A stretch of DNA of 64,000 nucleotides, from assembly GCF_021484805.1 (NCBI RefSeq), contig NZ_CP090557.1, positions 2,616,001-2,680,000 on the forward strand, written 5' to 3'. Positions within the stretch are counted from its first letter, which is position 1. Each line of letters opens with the position of its first letter. The stretch is from Tellurirhabdus bombi (GTDB taxonomy: Bacteria; Bacteroidota; Bacteroidia; Cytophagales; Spirosomataceae). The notes below the pieces were generated by a model that worked only from the letters and a program-made list of their open reading frames with translations, did no database searches and had not been told where the DNA came from. A program made the translations under genes and the position numbers. Shown in pieces: positions 9,714 to 18,084 of this stretch.

Positions 9714-10980
9714 AATACTCATACCAGTCATTCCACCAGCGCTGCAACTGCTTGCGGATTTCGCCCTCCCGGGCATTTTGGCCGGGATCGTAGAGCTTTT
9801 TCCCTTTTAGGTCTTCCGGCATAAAGTTTTGCTGGGTAAAATTTCCCGGATAGTCGTGCGCATATTGGTAGTTCGTCCCGTAACCGATTTGCTTCATGAG
9901 CTTGGTCGGGGAATTGCGGAGATGCAGCGGAACCGGCAGATCGGCGGTTTTTTCGGCGAGGGCCAGGGCCTCTTCAATGGCCACGTAACTAGCGTTACTT
10001 TTTGGGGACGTGGCTAAATAAATCACTGCTTGGGAGAGCACAATTCGGCATTCTGGGTAGCCAAGTACCTTAACCGCCTGCATGGCGTTGTTGGCCATGA
10101 TCAGCGCCGTTGGATTGGCATTTCCAATATCTTCGGACGCCAGAATGAGCATACGACGGGCAATAAACTCCGGGTCTTCTCCCGCCTGGATCATGCGCGC
10201 CATCCAGTACAACGCCGCATTCGGATCGCTGCCCCGCATGGACTTGATAAACGCGGAAATAATGTCGTAGTGCTGCTCGCCAGACTTGTCATACCGCGCA
10301 ATGTTGCGCTGGGCCACCGCCGTCACCACGTCGTCATTGATGGTGATTTCGTCGCTGTATACGCTGGTAACCACAATGTCGAGCAGATTGAGCAGCTTGC
10401 GCGCATCGCCGCCCGAGAGCCGCAGCAGCGCATCGTACGACTCCACACGAATGGTTTTGGTTTTCAGGTATTCATCTTCCCGAATGGCTTTATCGACTAG
10501 TTGTTTTAATTCATCCGCACCCAGCGATTCCAGAATGTAAACCTGACACCGGGAAATTAACGCCGCGTTGATCTCGAAAGATGGATTTTCGGTCGTAGCA
10601 CCAATCAAGGTGATATTTCCCCGTTCGACGGCCCCCAATAACGCATCCTGCTGGCTTTTGTTAAAGCGGTGAATCTCATCGATAAACACAATTGGCGGAA
10701 ACAGGCCCGCCGGTCGGTTGATGATTTCCCGCACGTCTTTTACTCCCGCGTTGATGGCACTAAGGCTGTGAAACGGACGCTTGGCTGCCTCCGCGATCAG
10801 GTAAGCCAGGGTGGTTTTGCCAACGCCTGGTGGTCCCCATAGGATAATGGATGGAATGCGGTTCGACTCGATGGCGCGTCGTAAAGGGCCATTCGGTCCG
10901 ATTAGGTTTTGTTGCCCAATGACATCATCTAATGTCCGTGGGCGCATGCGTTCGGGGAGGGGTGTGGTGGTAGGAGACAT
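9712..10980 (-). CDS. rarA: Replication-associated recombination protein A (RarA/MgsA AAA+ ATPase)
   Basis: AAA+ ATPase of 422 residues, homologous to RarA/MgsA of bacteria and Mgs1/WRNIP1 of eukaryotes, which act at stalled replication forks. Visible motifs: the N-terminal [16 protein letters not shown], Walker [10 protein letters not shown], Walker [10 protein letters not shown], sensor 1 [13 protein letters not shown], the sensor 2 region [13 protein letters not shown], and the C-terminal tetramerisation part ([31 protein letters not shown]). I chose the ATG at 10980 ([14 protein letters not shown]); an in-frame TTG eight codons upstream has no support. A TACGTTTG element at 11033-11040 probably drives it. 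Length and motifs are normal for the family. Confidence 0.95.
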   Translation of the reverse strand: MSPTTTPLPERMRPRTLDDVIGQQNLIGPNGPLRRAIESNRIPSIILWGPPGVGKTTLAYLIAEAAKRPFHSLSAINAGVKDVREIINRPAGLFPPIVFIDEIHRFNKSQQDALLGAVERGNITLIGATTENPSFEINAALISRCQVYILESLGADELKQLVDKAIREDEYLKTKTIRVESYDALLRLSGGDARKLLNLLDIVVTSVYSDEITINDDVVTAVAQRNIARYDKSGEQHYDIISAFIKSMRGSDPNAALYWMARMIQAGEDPEFIARRMLILASEDIGNANPTALIMANNAMQAVKVLGYPECRIVLSQAVIYLATSPKSNASYVAIEEALALAEKTADLPVPLHLRNSPTKLMKQIGYGTNYQYAHDYPGNFTQQNFMPEDLKGKKLYDPGQNAREGEIRKQLQRWWNDWYEY

Positions 10981-10989
10981 AACGAATAA

Positions 10990-11031
10990 AAACCATTCAG
11001 TCAACGAAACTAGCCGTCGGCTGAATGGTTT
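10990..11031 (-). terminator. Hairpin downstream of the sigma-factor gene
   Basis: On the minus strand, AAACCATTCAG and CTGAATGGTTT form an 11-bp perfect stem with a 20-nt loop, followed by TTATTCG so that the T-rich run reads TTTTTATT. It lies after the sigma-factor stop at 11067. The predicted rarA start point would be near 11026, inside the first arm, so rarA transcripts would not contain the complete hairpin. Confidence 0.5.
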
Positions 11032-11032
11032 C

Positions 11033-11061
11033 CAAACGTAATAATGGGTTAAAAAATTGAA
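11033..11061 (-). promoter_or_regulatory. Candidate promoter for rarA
   Basis: Read on the minus strand: TTC (11061-11059), an 18-nt spacer, then TACGTTTG (11040-11033), a full match to the TAnnTTTG -7 element. The -33 box is TTC rather than TTG. The rarA start codon follows 52 nt downstream. Confidence 0.45.
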
Positions 11062-11066
11062 AGGGT

Positions 11067-11693
11067 TTAGGAAATCGTGTTAAGCGTAAATAGTGTTGCC
11101 AGCGATAAAATAACTTTTTCGGGAGTGATGTGCTTTTTCAAATTGCTGAGCGCGCCGAAAATGAGGTTGTAGACTGACTGAATGTTAATCTGCATCAGGG
11201 ACGAAATTTCTTCGTTGCTCAAATTCTGGTAATAACGCAAATAAACGGCTTCGCGTTGGCGGCGTGGCAGGCGATCCAGGGCTTTGGTAACGCAGCTGCT
11301 CATGTAGCCATCTTCCTCATCGGCAATCAGGCTCGCTTCGTAGGATGAAGTAGCGTTGGGAAGCAATTCCCGGCTATTCATCAGATCATCTTGGCTACAG
11401 AATTTCTGCTCGGCATTTAGGTGACGAACCAGTTTCCGTTTAATCGAAGCCATCAGGTAAAAACGAACCGAGGTGGTTTGGCCGATGGTCTGCCGGTGTT
11501 TCCACAACTCAACAAACAAATCGTGAATGCAATCTTTAATCAGTGCCCGGTCGGCGGTAAAATGGGAACAATAATGGTACAAGACCTGAACATACTCTTT
11601 ATACAACCGGGCAAATGCTACTTCATCTCCTCCCCGAAATTGATTCCAGAGCTGTTCTTCGTCCATTCCGGACGGTGTACGGTAGCGAGGCAT
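11067..11693 (-). CDS. RNA polymerase sigma factor, ECF (sigma-70 family)
   Basis: Sigma factor of 208 residues with region 2 (LWNQFRGGDEVAFARLYKEY, then IKDCIHDLFVELWKHR with the DCxxDxF-type signature and VRFYLMASIKRKLVRHL) and region 4 (LDRLPRRQREAVYLRYYQNL, SNEEISSLMQINIQSVYNLI as helix-turn-helix). I placed the start at 11693 (MPRYRTPSG); another Met lies nine codons later, and the longer open frame upstream reads as non-coding AT-rich sequence. Bacteroidota ECF factors of this group usually sit beside a FecR-type anti-sigma factor and a SusCD pair. None is adjacent here, so this is an orphan whose signal and regulon are unknown. Confidence 0.88.
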   Translation of the reverse strand: MPRYRTPSGMDEEQLWNQFRGGDEVAFARLYKEYVQVLYHYCSHFTADRALIKDCIHDLFVELWKHRQTIGQTTSVRFYLMASIKRKLVRHLNAEQKFCSQDDLMNSRELLPNATSSYEASLIADEEDGYMSSCVTKALDRLPRRQREAVYLRYYQNLSNEEISSLMQINIQSVYNLIFGALSNLKKHITPEKVILSLATLFTLNTIS

Positions 11694-11832
11694 ATGGTTA
11701 AGAAAGGTAAGGTAAGGGTAAAGGGAACGACAACTGGGATTGTTGTTGATGTAAAAATATTTATAAAAAATAGGAAACAAAAGTTTTACACAAAAAAGAA
11801 TTAAAGTTTTATTAAAAACTTTGGCATTATAC

Positions 11833-13473
11833 CTAGACGGCAGAATTAATGACGGGAACAAACGCAAAGCGCCCGCCATCGAAGAGGCCTTTGTCGCTTA
11901 ATTTGAGATAAGGAATAACCAGTAACGCCATGAAAGAAAGCGTCATAAAGGGAGAGGCCAGCGTGCTTTTCAACTCGTTTTTCACAAATTGATCGATAAC
12001 GGTGTACCGGCTAGCGACCTCGTATCCATCCACATCGGTCATCAACCCCGCAATGGGAAGCGGCAAAATGTGTTCTGCATCGGCGCTAACGGCACCAACG
12101 CCCCCCTTGGCCGCAATAATGCTGTTAACGGCCATGCATAAACTCTCGTCGTCGCAGCCAACCGCAATGATGTTATGGGAGTCGTGCGCAACCGATGAGG
12201 CAATGGCGCCCTTTTGTAAACCAAAGTTTTTGATGAAAGCGACGGCGGGCGGGGCGTCCTGATAGCGATTGACCACCGTAATTTTCAATACATCGCGCGC
12301 TGGGTCAGAAACGATAAGCCCATTTTCTATCCGGGGCTCGACCTGGAGCAGATTGGTAATCAGCTGTCCGTCCAGTGCTTCAATAACGCGAATTACCCCA
12401 GCATTTTCGGCAGGAACCGCAAAATCAGTTGGCGTTTTAGCGGTGCAGTTGAATTGGTTGACGTGCTCGCTCCGCAGGTCGGGCAGCTTCGACACGCCGT
12501 TTTCGGCAACCGTCTCGCCATTGATGACGGTTTGTTGAATATCAAAGTCGGTTAGGTTATTGAGGACGATAAAATCCGCCGGATCGCCCTCCCGCAAAAG
12601 GCCAACGGGCAGGCGGTAGTGCAGCACCGGATTCAGGCAGGCAGCTCTCAAAACGTTGAAAAGCTCCTGGCCATTGGCTAACGCCCGGCGCACCAGCTCA
12701 TTGATGTGCCCAACGATCAGGTTGTCCGGGTGTTTGTCATCGGAGCAGAACATAATCTTGTCGGGGAAATCGGCGAGAAGCGGAATGAGCGCGTCGAAGT
12801 TTTTGGCGGCGCTTCCTTCCCGAATCAAAATGTGCATGCCACGCTGGACCTTATCGAGTCCTTCTTCGTAAGTAAAACATTCGTGATCCGTTTCAATGCC
12901 CGCATCCATATAACGCTGGGCTTCGTCGCCGCGCAGGCCAGGAGCATGGCCGTCTACGGGTTTGTTGAACGCTTTTGCCAGTGCAATTTTCGCCATCACG
13001 TCCGCATCCTGATGCAGAACGCCGGGAAAATTCATCATCTCGGCCAGATAGCCAATTTCTTTCATGCCCAACAGTTGCTCCACATCCTGGACGCTAATTG
13101 TAGCCCCCGCGGTTTCAAAAGTTGTGGCCGGAACGCAGGAAGGAGCCCCAAAACAGAACTTGAATGGGACGCGTTTGCCGTCGGCAATCATGTATTCGAC
13201 GCCTTTTATGCCCAGCACGTTACCAATCTCGTGGGGGTCAGAAACGGTAGCGACCGTACCGTGGACCACCGCCAGCCGGGCAAACTGGGCGGGCGTCAGC
13301 ATGGAACTTTCGATGTGCACGTGAGCATCCACAAAGCCCGGCAGGAGGTAAGGTTGTCCCGGCTGTTCGGGGCCAGTTTCGGTAATTTGGTGAATGCGGC
13401 CCTGCTCAATCGTTAAGTGGCCAAAACGGATGGTGCGGTCGAATAAGTTGATTAGGTTACCAGAAACGAGCAT
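11833..13473 (-). CDS. ade: Adenine deaminase
   Basis: Amidohydrolase-superfamily enzyme of 546 residues that converts adenine to hypoxanthine plus ammonia for purine salvage. It matches E. coli Ade along its length in order: FVDAHVHIESSMLTP (metal-binding HxH), SDPHEIGNVLG, SSCVPA-like APSCVPATTFE, LAEMMNFPGV, DGHAPGLRG, the MHILIREGSAAKN segment, FCSDDKHPDNL and the C-terminal SVAHDSHNIIAVG, LPLPIAGLM and KLSDKGLFDG. I chose the ATG at 13473 (MLVSGNLINLFD), where homology begins; the frame is open for 49 further codons upstream, but that stretch resembles no Ade N-terminus. It is divergent from the fucose cluster at 13681. Confidence 0.94.
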   Translation of the reverse strand: MLVSGNLINLFDRTIRFGHLTIEQGRIHQITETGPEQPGQPYLLPGFVDAHVHIESSMLTPAQFARLAVVHGTVATVSDPHEIGNVLGIKGVEYMIADGKRVPFKFCFGAPSCVPATTFETAGATISVQDVEQLLGMKEIGYLAEMMNFPGVLHQDADVMAKIALAKAFNKPVDGHAPGLRGDEAQRYMDAGIETDHECFTYEEGLDKVQRGMHILIREGSAAKNFDALIPLLADFPDKIMFCSDDKHPDNLIVGHINELVRRALANGQELFNVLRAACLNPVLHYRLPVGLLREGDPADFIVLNNLTDFDIQQTVINGETVAENGVSKLPDLRSEHVNQFNCTAKTPTDFAVPAENAGVIRVIEALDGQLITNLLQVEPRIENGLIVSDPARDVLKITVVNRYQDAPPAVAFIKNFGLQKGAIASSVAHDSHNIIAVGCDDESLCMAVNSIIAAKGGVGAVSADAEHILPLPIAGLMTDVDGYEVASRYTVIDQFVKNELKSTLASPFMTLSFMALLVIPYLKLSDKGLFDGGRFAFVPVINSAV

Positions 13474-13680
13474 GGATGTCAGGGAAGTAAGTAAATGGAA
13501 ACTCGAAAAAAATAATTTTCCAGAGAAAAATGCCATTGGAGCCCGAAAATAACTGTTATTTCGCTGGCTAGTACGCATACTGAATATTCTGAAAGAGCCA
13601 TGAGGGGTGAAATTTTTCAATTGCCCCGGTGATGAAATGGCTTTTCTTATCTTTCTATATAAAAATCAGCGTTGATTCTC

Positions 13681-15345
13681 ATGCAACATCAAGTATTGAA
13701 GGTGCACCCCGCCGATAACGTTATTGTCGCACTTCGGAATTTCGCTTCTGGGGAGCAGGTTGATTTCGAAGGAGAAACCTATGAGCTACCGATTGGGGTA
13801 GGTGTGAAGCATAAATTCGTTACCGAAGACTTACAGAAAGGCGACGCCGTGACCATGTACGGGGTTCGGGTTGGCCGGGCCATGCAGCCCATCCGAAAAG
13901 GCGAACCCATCACGACGTTTAATCTGAAACACGATGCCGAGCCTTACAGCATCGACAAAAAGCAACCCTATAGCTGGCAGCCCCCTGACGTAACGGACTG
14001 GCAAAACCGGACTTTTCTGGGCTACCACCGGACCGACGGGCAGGTAGGTACGGCCAACTACTGGCTGGTTATTCCGCTGGTTTTCTGCGAGAATCGCAAT
14101 ATCCTGATCCTGAAAGATGCTTTTGAACGCGAGCTAGGCTATTCACAACCAGAAATTTACCGGGATCAGGTGCGGGAGATGCTGCATTTGTACCAGCACG
14201 GCGATATGGCTACGGTCAAGAAAATGCAGCCTTTCGCGGACCCTTCGATCATGAATGTATTTTCGAAGCCAGTCGAGCGGCCCTTCAAAAATATCGATGG
14301 CATCAAGTTTCTGACGCACGAAATGGGCTGCGGTGGCACGCGGCAGGACTCGGAGGCATTGTGCGGTTTGTTCGCTGGATTTATCAATAATCCGAATGTC
14401 GCTGGCGTAACGGTGCTGAGCCTGGGTTGCCAGCACACGCAGGCGTCCATGCTGGAGCCGGAAATTCGGAAGCGCAACCCTAAATTTAACAAGCCCATTC
14501 TGGTATATGAACAGCAAGATGGAACCGAATACGCCATGCTTTCAACGGCGGTGCGGGAAACGTTTCTGGCCATCGCCGAAGCCAATAAACTGGAACGGCA
14601 GCCCGCGCCCATCAGCAAGTTAACGGTTGGACTGAAGTGCGGCGGCTCCGATGGATTTTCGGGTCTTTCGGCCAATCCGGTGCTGGGGCATCTGTCTGAT
14701 ATTCTGGTGGGTGTTGGTGGAAAAACCGTGCTAGCCGAATTTCCGGAGCTGTGCGGCGTCGAGCAGGAACTGATTAACCGAACCACATCAGACGAAAAAG
14801 CCCAGAAGTTCATCACGCTGATGCAGGATTATTCAGCGAAGGCCGAGGCCGTTGGGTCAGGTTTTGACATGAACCCATCCCCCGGAAACATTCGCGACGG
14901 ATTGATCACCGATGCCATTAAATCGGCGGGGGCAGCCAAAAAAGGCGGAATGGCTCCCGTGGCCGACGTGCTGAATTATACGGAACCCGCCGTGGCTCCG
15001 GGCTTGAGTTTGCTGTGCACGCCGGGTAATGACGTCGAGGCCACAACCGGAATGGCCGGGTCTGGAACAAATGTCATTTTATTCACAACGGGTCTCGGAA
15101 CGCCAACGGGTAACCCGATCTGTCCGGTGGTTAAAGTCGCGACGAACACGGCTCTGGCCAACCGCATGCCTGATGTGATCGATTTCGACTGCGGCCCCAT
15201 CATTGAAGGCACGCAAACCATTGAGCAGAACGCAGAGCAACTGCTCGAGTACGTTATCAAACTAGCGAGTGGTGAGGTCCAGACCAAAGCCCAGCAGCTT
15301 GGGCAGGATGACTTTATCCCCTGGAAAAGAGGCGTTTCCCTGTAA
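13681..15345 (+). CDS. UxaA-family dehydratase, probable L-fuconate dehydratase
   Basis: Protein of 554 residues of the altronate/galactarate dehydratase (UxaA/GarD) family: an N-terminal SAF-like domain (about 1-95) and a large catalytic domain with HEMGCGGTRQDSEAL, VTVLSLGCQHTQASML, VGLKCGGSDGFSGLSANP, LLCTPGNDVEATTGMAGSG and IDFDCGPIIEG. I chose the ATG at 13681. By family this is a metal-dependent sugar-acid dehydratase. The following genes encode fuconolactonase-, fucose permease- and mutarotase-type proteins, so I infer that it dehydrates L-fuconate to 2-keto-3-deoxy-L-fuconate in place of the enolase-type enzyme known from Xanthomonas; Campylobacter jejuni has a UxaA protein in its fucose locus. 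Altronate as substrate is less likely, since no uronate genes are nearby. A TATCTTTC motif at 13648-13655 is a weak -7 candidate. Confidence 0.85.
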   Translation: MQHQVLKVHPADNVIVALRNFASGEQVDFEGETYELPIGVGVKHKFVTEDLQKGDAVTMYGVRVGRAMQPIRKGEPITTFNLKHDAEPYSIDKKQPYSWQPPDVTDWQNRTFLGYHRTDGQVGTANYWLVIPLVFCENRNILILKDAFERELGYSQPEIYRDQVREMLHLYQHGDMATVKKMQPFADPSIMNVFSKPVERPFKNIDGIKFLTHEMGCGGTRQDSEALCGLFAGFINNPNVAGVTVLSLGCQHTQASMLEPEIRKRNPKFNKPILVYEQQDGTEYAMLSTAVRETFLAIAEANKLERQPAPISKLTVGLKCGGSDGFSGLSANPVLGHLSDILVGVGGKTVLAEFPELCGVEQELINRTTSDEKAQKFITLMQDYSAKAEAVGSGFDMNPSPGNIRDGLITDAIKSAGAAKKGGMAPVADVLNYTEPAVAPGLSLLCTPGNDVEATTGMAGSGTNVILFTTGLGTPTGNPICPVVKVATNTALANRMPDVIDFDCGPIIEGTQTIEQNAEQLLEYVIKLASGEVQTKAQQLGQDDFIPWKRGVSL

Positions 15346-15367
15346 ATATAGAAAAGAGCGAAAGTAA

Positions 15368-15443
15368 TAAAGAGTGAAAGAGTGGCAATCAGGTCTTCTT
15401 TTTCATTCTTCACTCTTTCGCTCAATCACTCTTTCGCTCTTTA
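15368..15443 (+). repeat. Short-period inverted/direct repeats before the SDR start codon
   Basis: The gap between the dehydratase and the SDR gene is built from variants of an octamer ACTCTTTC/GCTCTTTA. TAAAGAGTGAAAGAGTG (15368-15384) can pair along 17 nt with CACTCTTTCGCTCTTTA (15427-15443; one GT pair), and also with the overlapping copy at 15411-15426 that lies 16 bp upstream of it. The last copy ends three bases before the ATG at 15447, so folding would bury the translation start. The function is unproven; it could be a translational switch or simply a repeat. Confidence 0.6.
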
Positions 15444-15446
15444 TTC

Positions 15447-16220
15447 ATGTTTAAACTTAACGGAAAAACCGCCATCATCACCGGTGGGGCCAGTGGTATT
15501 GGGCTGGCTATTTCAGAAACTTTCGCGCGGGCGGGGGCAACCGTCCATATTCTTGAACTCAACGCGGAACTGGCCCAGATGGCCGCCGACCGGCTGACTG
15601 CCGAGGGAGCCACAGTGCTGGTCCACGGGGTCGATGTGTCTAAACAGGCCCAGGTGATTGAAACGATTAACAGCATTACGTCGCAGGGGCGGGTACATAT
15701 TTTGGTCAATAATGCCGGAATTGCCCACGTCGGGACGGTCGAGACAACCACCGAAGCCGATTTTGATCGGGTATTTAATGTAAATGTAAAGGGAGCGTAT
15801 AATTGCCTTTACGCGACCATACCGCATATGAAAGCTAGCGGCGGTGGCGTTATTCTGAACATGGCGTCAGTAGCTTCCAGCGTTGGCATCTCGGATCGGT
15901 TTGCCTATTCCATGAGCAAAGGAGCCGTTCTGACCATGACGCTTTCAGTGGCCAAAGATTACCTGAAACATAACATTCGCTGCAACTGCATTTCGCCGGC
16001 GCGGGTGCATACGCCTTTCGTGGATGGTTTTATCGCCAAAAATTATCCAGGGCAAGAAGAAGAAATGTTTTCAAAGTTGGCTGCTTCTCAGCCGATTGGC
16101 CGCATGGCAAAACCCGAAGAAATTGCGGCGCTGGCCCTGTATCTCTGCTCCGACGAAGCAGGTTTTGCCACCGGTTGCGATTATCCGCTGGACGGAGGTT
16201 TTATTCGCTTAAATAATTGA
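15447..16220 (+). CDS. SDR oxidoreductase, probable 2-keto-3-deoxy-L-fuconate dehydrogenase
   Basis: Short-chain dehydrogenase of 257 residues with a classical Rossmann fold: TGGASGIG (about 12-19) for NAD(P), NNAG (about 89-92), the catalytic Ser in NMASVASS and the intact YSMSK (YxxxK) motif, then NCISPARVHTPF. The C-terminus DGGFIRLNN is typical. On its own, the family gives only an alcohol/ketone oxidoreductase. In this cluster, between a UxaA-type dehydratase and an FAH-family hydrolase, the best fit is oxidation of 2-keto-3-deoxy-L-fuconate to the 2,4-diketo acid, as in the Xanthomonas L-fucose route. Roles of the two SDRs in the cluster could be swapped; the one at 18085 looks more like L-fucose dehydrogenase. 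Confidence 0.82.
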   Translation: MFKLNGKTAIITGGASGIGLAISETFARAGATVHILELNAELAQMAADRLTAEGATVLVHGVDVSKQAQVIETINSITSQGRVHILVNNAGIAHVGTVETTTEADFDRVFNVNVKGAYNCLYATIPHMKASGGGVILNMASVASSVGISDRFAYSMSKGAVLTMTLSVAKDYLKHNIRCNCISPARVHTPFVDGFIAKNYPGQEEEMFSKLAASQPIGRMAKPEEIAALALYLCSDEAGFATGCDYPLDGGFIRLNN

Positions 16221-16290
16221 TCTTCTGGTTTTTGTAATTCCTTTTGTTTTTTCTTTTTAAGTCATTCTATTAGATAACTATTCATACCGT

Positions 16291-17148
16291 ATGAGACTTT
16301 TCCGCTTCGGAACCACCGACAATGAACGTCCTGGCGTCGTATTACCTTCGGGAGCCAACATCGATGTATCCGCGTTTGGGCAAGATTACGACGAAACTTT
16401 CTTTGCGACAGACGGCCTGCAACGGCTGGCTGAATGGCTGGAAGTAAATGCTGAAAACTGCCCAACGGTACCCGGTAGCGTTCGGAAAGCATCCTGCATC
16501 AAACGTCCGTCTAAAATTGTGTGTGTCGGATTGAACTATGCCAAACACGCTGCGGAAACCAACGCCCCCATTCCGGCAGAGCCGATCCTGTTTTTTAAGG
16601 CGACAACGGCGCTGGTCGGCCCAGACGATAATGTGGTGATTCCCAAGCGCTCGGAAAAGACCGATTGGGAAGTAGAACTGGCCATTATTATTGGCAAAAA
16701 AGCGACGTACGTTTCTAAAGAGGAGGCCTTTGACTATATCGCGGGTTATGCCCTGCACAACGATTATAGCGAACGGGCTTTTCAGCTTGAGCGCGGTGGA
16801 CAATGGGTGAAAGGCAAAAGTGCCGATACATTTGCGCCGCTCGGGCCGGTTTTAGTAACGAAAGATGAAATACCCAATCCGAATAGTTTGCCTCTCTGGC
16901 TTCGTTTGAACGGCGAATTGCTACAGGATTCGAATACCGACGACATGATTTTCGACGTGCCGACGCTGGTGAGTTACATCAGCCAATTCATGACCTTGCT
17001 TCCGGGCGATGTGATTTCAACCGGTACGCCGGCCGGGGTGGGGCTGGGCTTCAATCCGCCTCGTTACCTGAAGCCGGGTGATGTGGTTGAGCTGGGAATC
17101 GAGGGTCTGGGAGTCCAGAAACAAACCGCCGTTGCTTATACCGAATAG
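16291..17148 (+). CDS. FAH-family hydrolase, probable 2,4-diketo-3-deoxy-L-fuconate hydrolase
   Basis: Fumarylacetoacetate-hydrolase family protein of 285 residues. The N-terminal MRLFRFGTTDNERPGV segment and the catalytic domain starting at KIVCVGLNYAKHAAE are typical of bacterial FAH proteins. Metal ligands are visible in DWEVELAIIIG (two Glu) and LHNDYSERAFQ (Asp), followed by KGKSADTFAPLGP and GDVISTGTPAGVG. The family cleaves C-C bonds in diketo acids; with the neighbouring genes, cleavage of 2,4-diketo-3-deoxy-L-fuconate into pyruvate and L-lactate is the likely reaction (inference). Such proteins are often labelled ureidoglycolate lyase, for which there is no support here. The gap to the preceding gene is 70 bp of T-rich sequence, and the next gene starts 38 bp downstream. 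Confidence 0.85.
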   Translation: MRLFRFGTTDNERPGVVLPSGANIDVSAFGQDYDETFFATDGLQRLAEWLEVNAENCPTVPGSVRKASCIKRPSKIVCVGLNYAKHAAETNAPIPAEPILFFKATTALVGPDDNVVIPKRSEKTDWEVELAIIIGKKATYVSKEEAFDYIAGYALHNDYSERAFQLERGGQWVKGKSADTFAPLGPVLVTKDEIPNPNSLPLWLRLNGELLQDSNTDDMIFDVPTLVSYISQFMTLLPGDVISTGTPAGVGLGFNPPRYLKPGDVVELGIEGLGVQKQTAVAYTE

Positions 17149-17186
17149 ATTGACAGTTAGTTGTAATTTTAATTTAACCGCACGGA

Positions 17187-18011
17187 ATGACAATTGATTC
17201 ACACCAGCATTTCTGGTTCTTCGATCCGGTTCGCGATGCCTGGATTACGGACGAAATGGCCGTAATTCGGCAGGATTTTTTACCTGCCGATCTGGAGCCT
17301 GTATTGAAAGCCAACGGAATCGACGGCTGCGTGGCGGTTCAGGCGGCCCAGTCGGAGGACGAAACCCTATTGCTTCTTAAATTAGCCGAAGCCTACAGCT
17401 TCATAAAAGGCGTTGTGGGCTGGGTTGACTTGCAGTCGGAGAAGGTCTATGATCGGCTGGAATATTTTTCGCAGTACGAAGAACTGAAGGGGATTCGCCA
17501 TATCGTGCAGGCGGAACCCGACGACTTCATGACTCGCCCGGAATTTATTCGGGGGGTGCGCCAACTGGCGGCTTTTGACCTGACGTACGATATTCTGATT
17601 TACCCCACCCAACTGAAAGCGGCTTTGCAACTGGTGCGGGCTGTCCCGGAAGTCAATTTTGTAATTGATCATTTAGCAAAACCATATATCAAAGATCAGA
17701 AAATCAACACCTGGTCAAATTTTATGGTCGAGATCGCCAAGCATCCGAATGTCAGCTGCAAAGTATCGGGCATGGTAACGGAGGCTGACTGGAAGAACTG
17801 GAAAAAAGAAGACTTCTACCCGTATCTGGACGTAGTTTTTGAACACTTCGGACCGGATCGGTTAATGTTTGGTTCAGACTGGCCAGTAAGCCTGGTAGCC
17901 GCTGATTATGAGCAGGTAAAAGGCATGCTGGAAGAGTACACCAAACGCTGGGGCGACGAAGTTCATCGGAAGGTTTTTGGTGCTAACGCAGAGCGGTTTT
18001 ATAATCTCTAA
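17187..18011 (+). CDS. Amidohydrolase-2 family protein, probable L-fuconolactonase
   Basis: Protein of 274 residues of the metal-type TIM-barrel amidohydrolase_2 family, COG3618 type, to which L-fucono-1,5-lactonase belongs. Evidence is the N-terminal IDSHQHFWFFDP, GVVGWVDLQ, KGIRHIVQAEPDDFM, FVIDHLAKPYI, SCKVSGMVTEADW and the C-terminal RLMFGSDWPV, all in the order seen in the family. In the pathway it would open the lactone made by L-fucose dehydrogenase to give L-fuconate. The start codon is 38 bp after the FAH gene, so the genes are probably co-transcribed. L-rhamnonolactone as an alternative substrate cannot be excluded, because rhamnose and fucose pathways use related enzymes. Confidence 0.85.
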   Translation: MTIDSHQHFWFFDPVRDAWITDEMAVIRQDFLPADLEPVLKANGIDGCVAVQAAQSEDETLLLLKLAEAYSFIKGVVGWVDLQSEKVYDRLEYFSQYEELKGIRHIVQAEPDDFMTRPEFIRGVRQLAAFDLTYDILIYPTQLKAALQLVRAVPEVNFVIDHLAKPYIKDQKINTWSNFMVEIAKHPNVSCKVSGMVTEADWKNWKKEDFYPYLDVVFEHFGPDRLMFGSDWPVSLVAADYEQVKGMLEEYTKRWGDEVHRKVFGANAERFYNL

Positions 18012-18018
18012 GTTAAGC

Positions 18019-18072
18019 GGGCTTTAGCCCATCTTGAAGAAGTACTACTGACCAACAACGGGGCTAAAGCCC
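18019..18072. repeat. Palindromic GGGCTTTAGCCC / GGGCTAAAGCCC pair
   Basis: GGGCTTTAGCCC at 18019-18030 and GGGCTAAAGCCC at 18061-18072 are exact reverse complements 30 bp apart, and each is also a small GGGC/GCCC hairpin with a 4-nt loop. Both are followed by AT, so they also form a near direct repeat. They fill the gap between the lactonase and the next SDR gene. The form resembles a REP-type intergenic element; I did not notice other copies in the window. Confidence 0.7.
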
Positions 18073-18084
18073 ATCAGGAAACGC

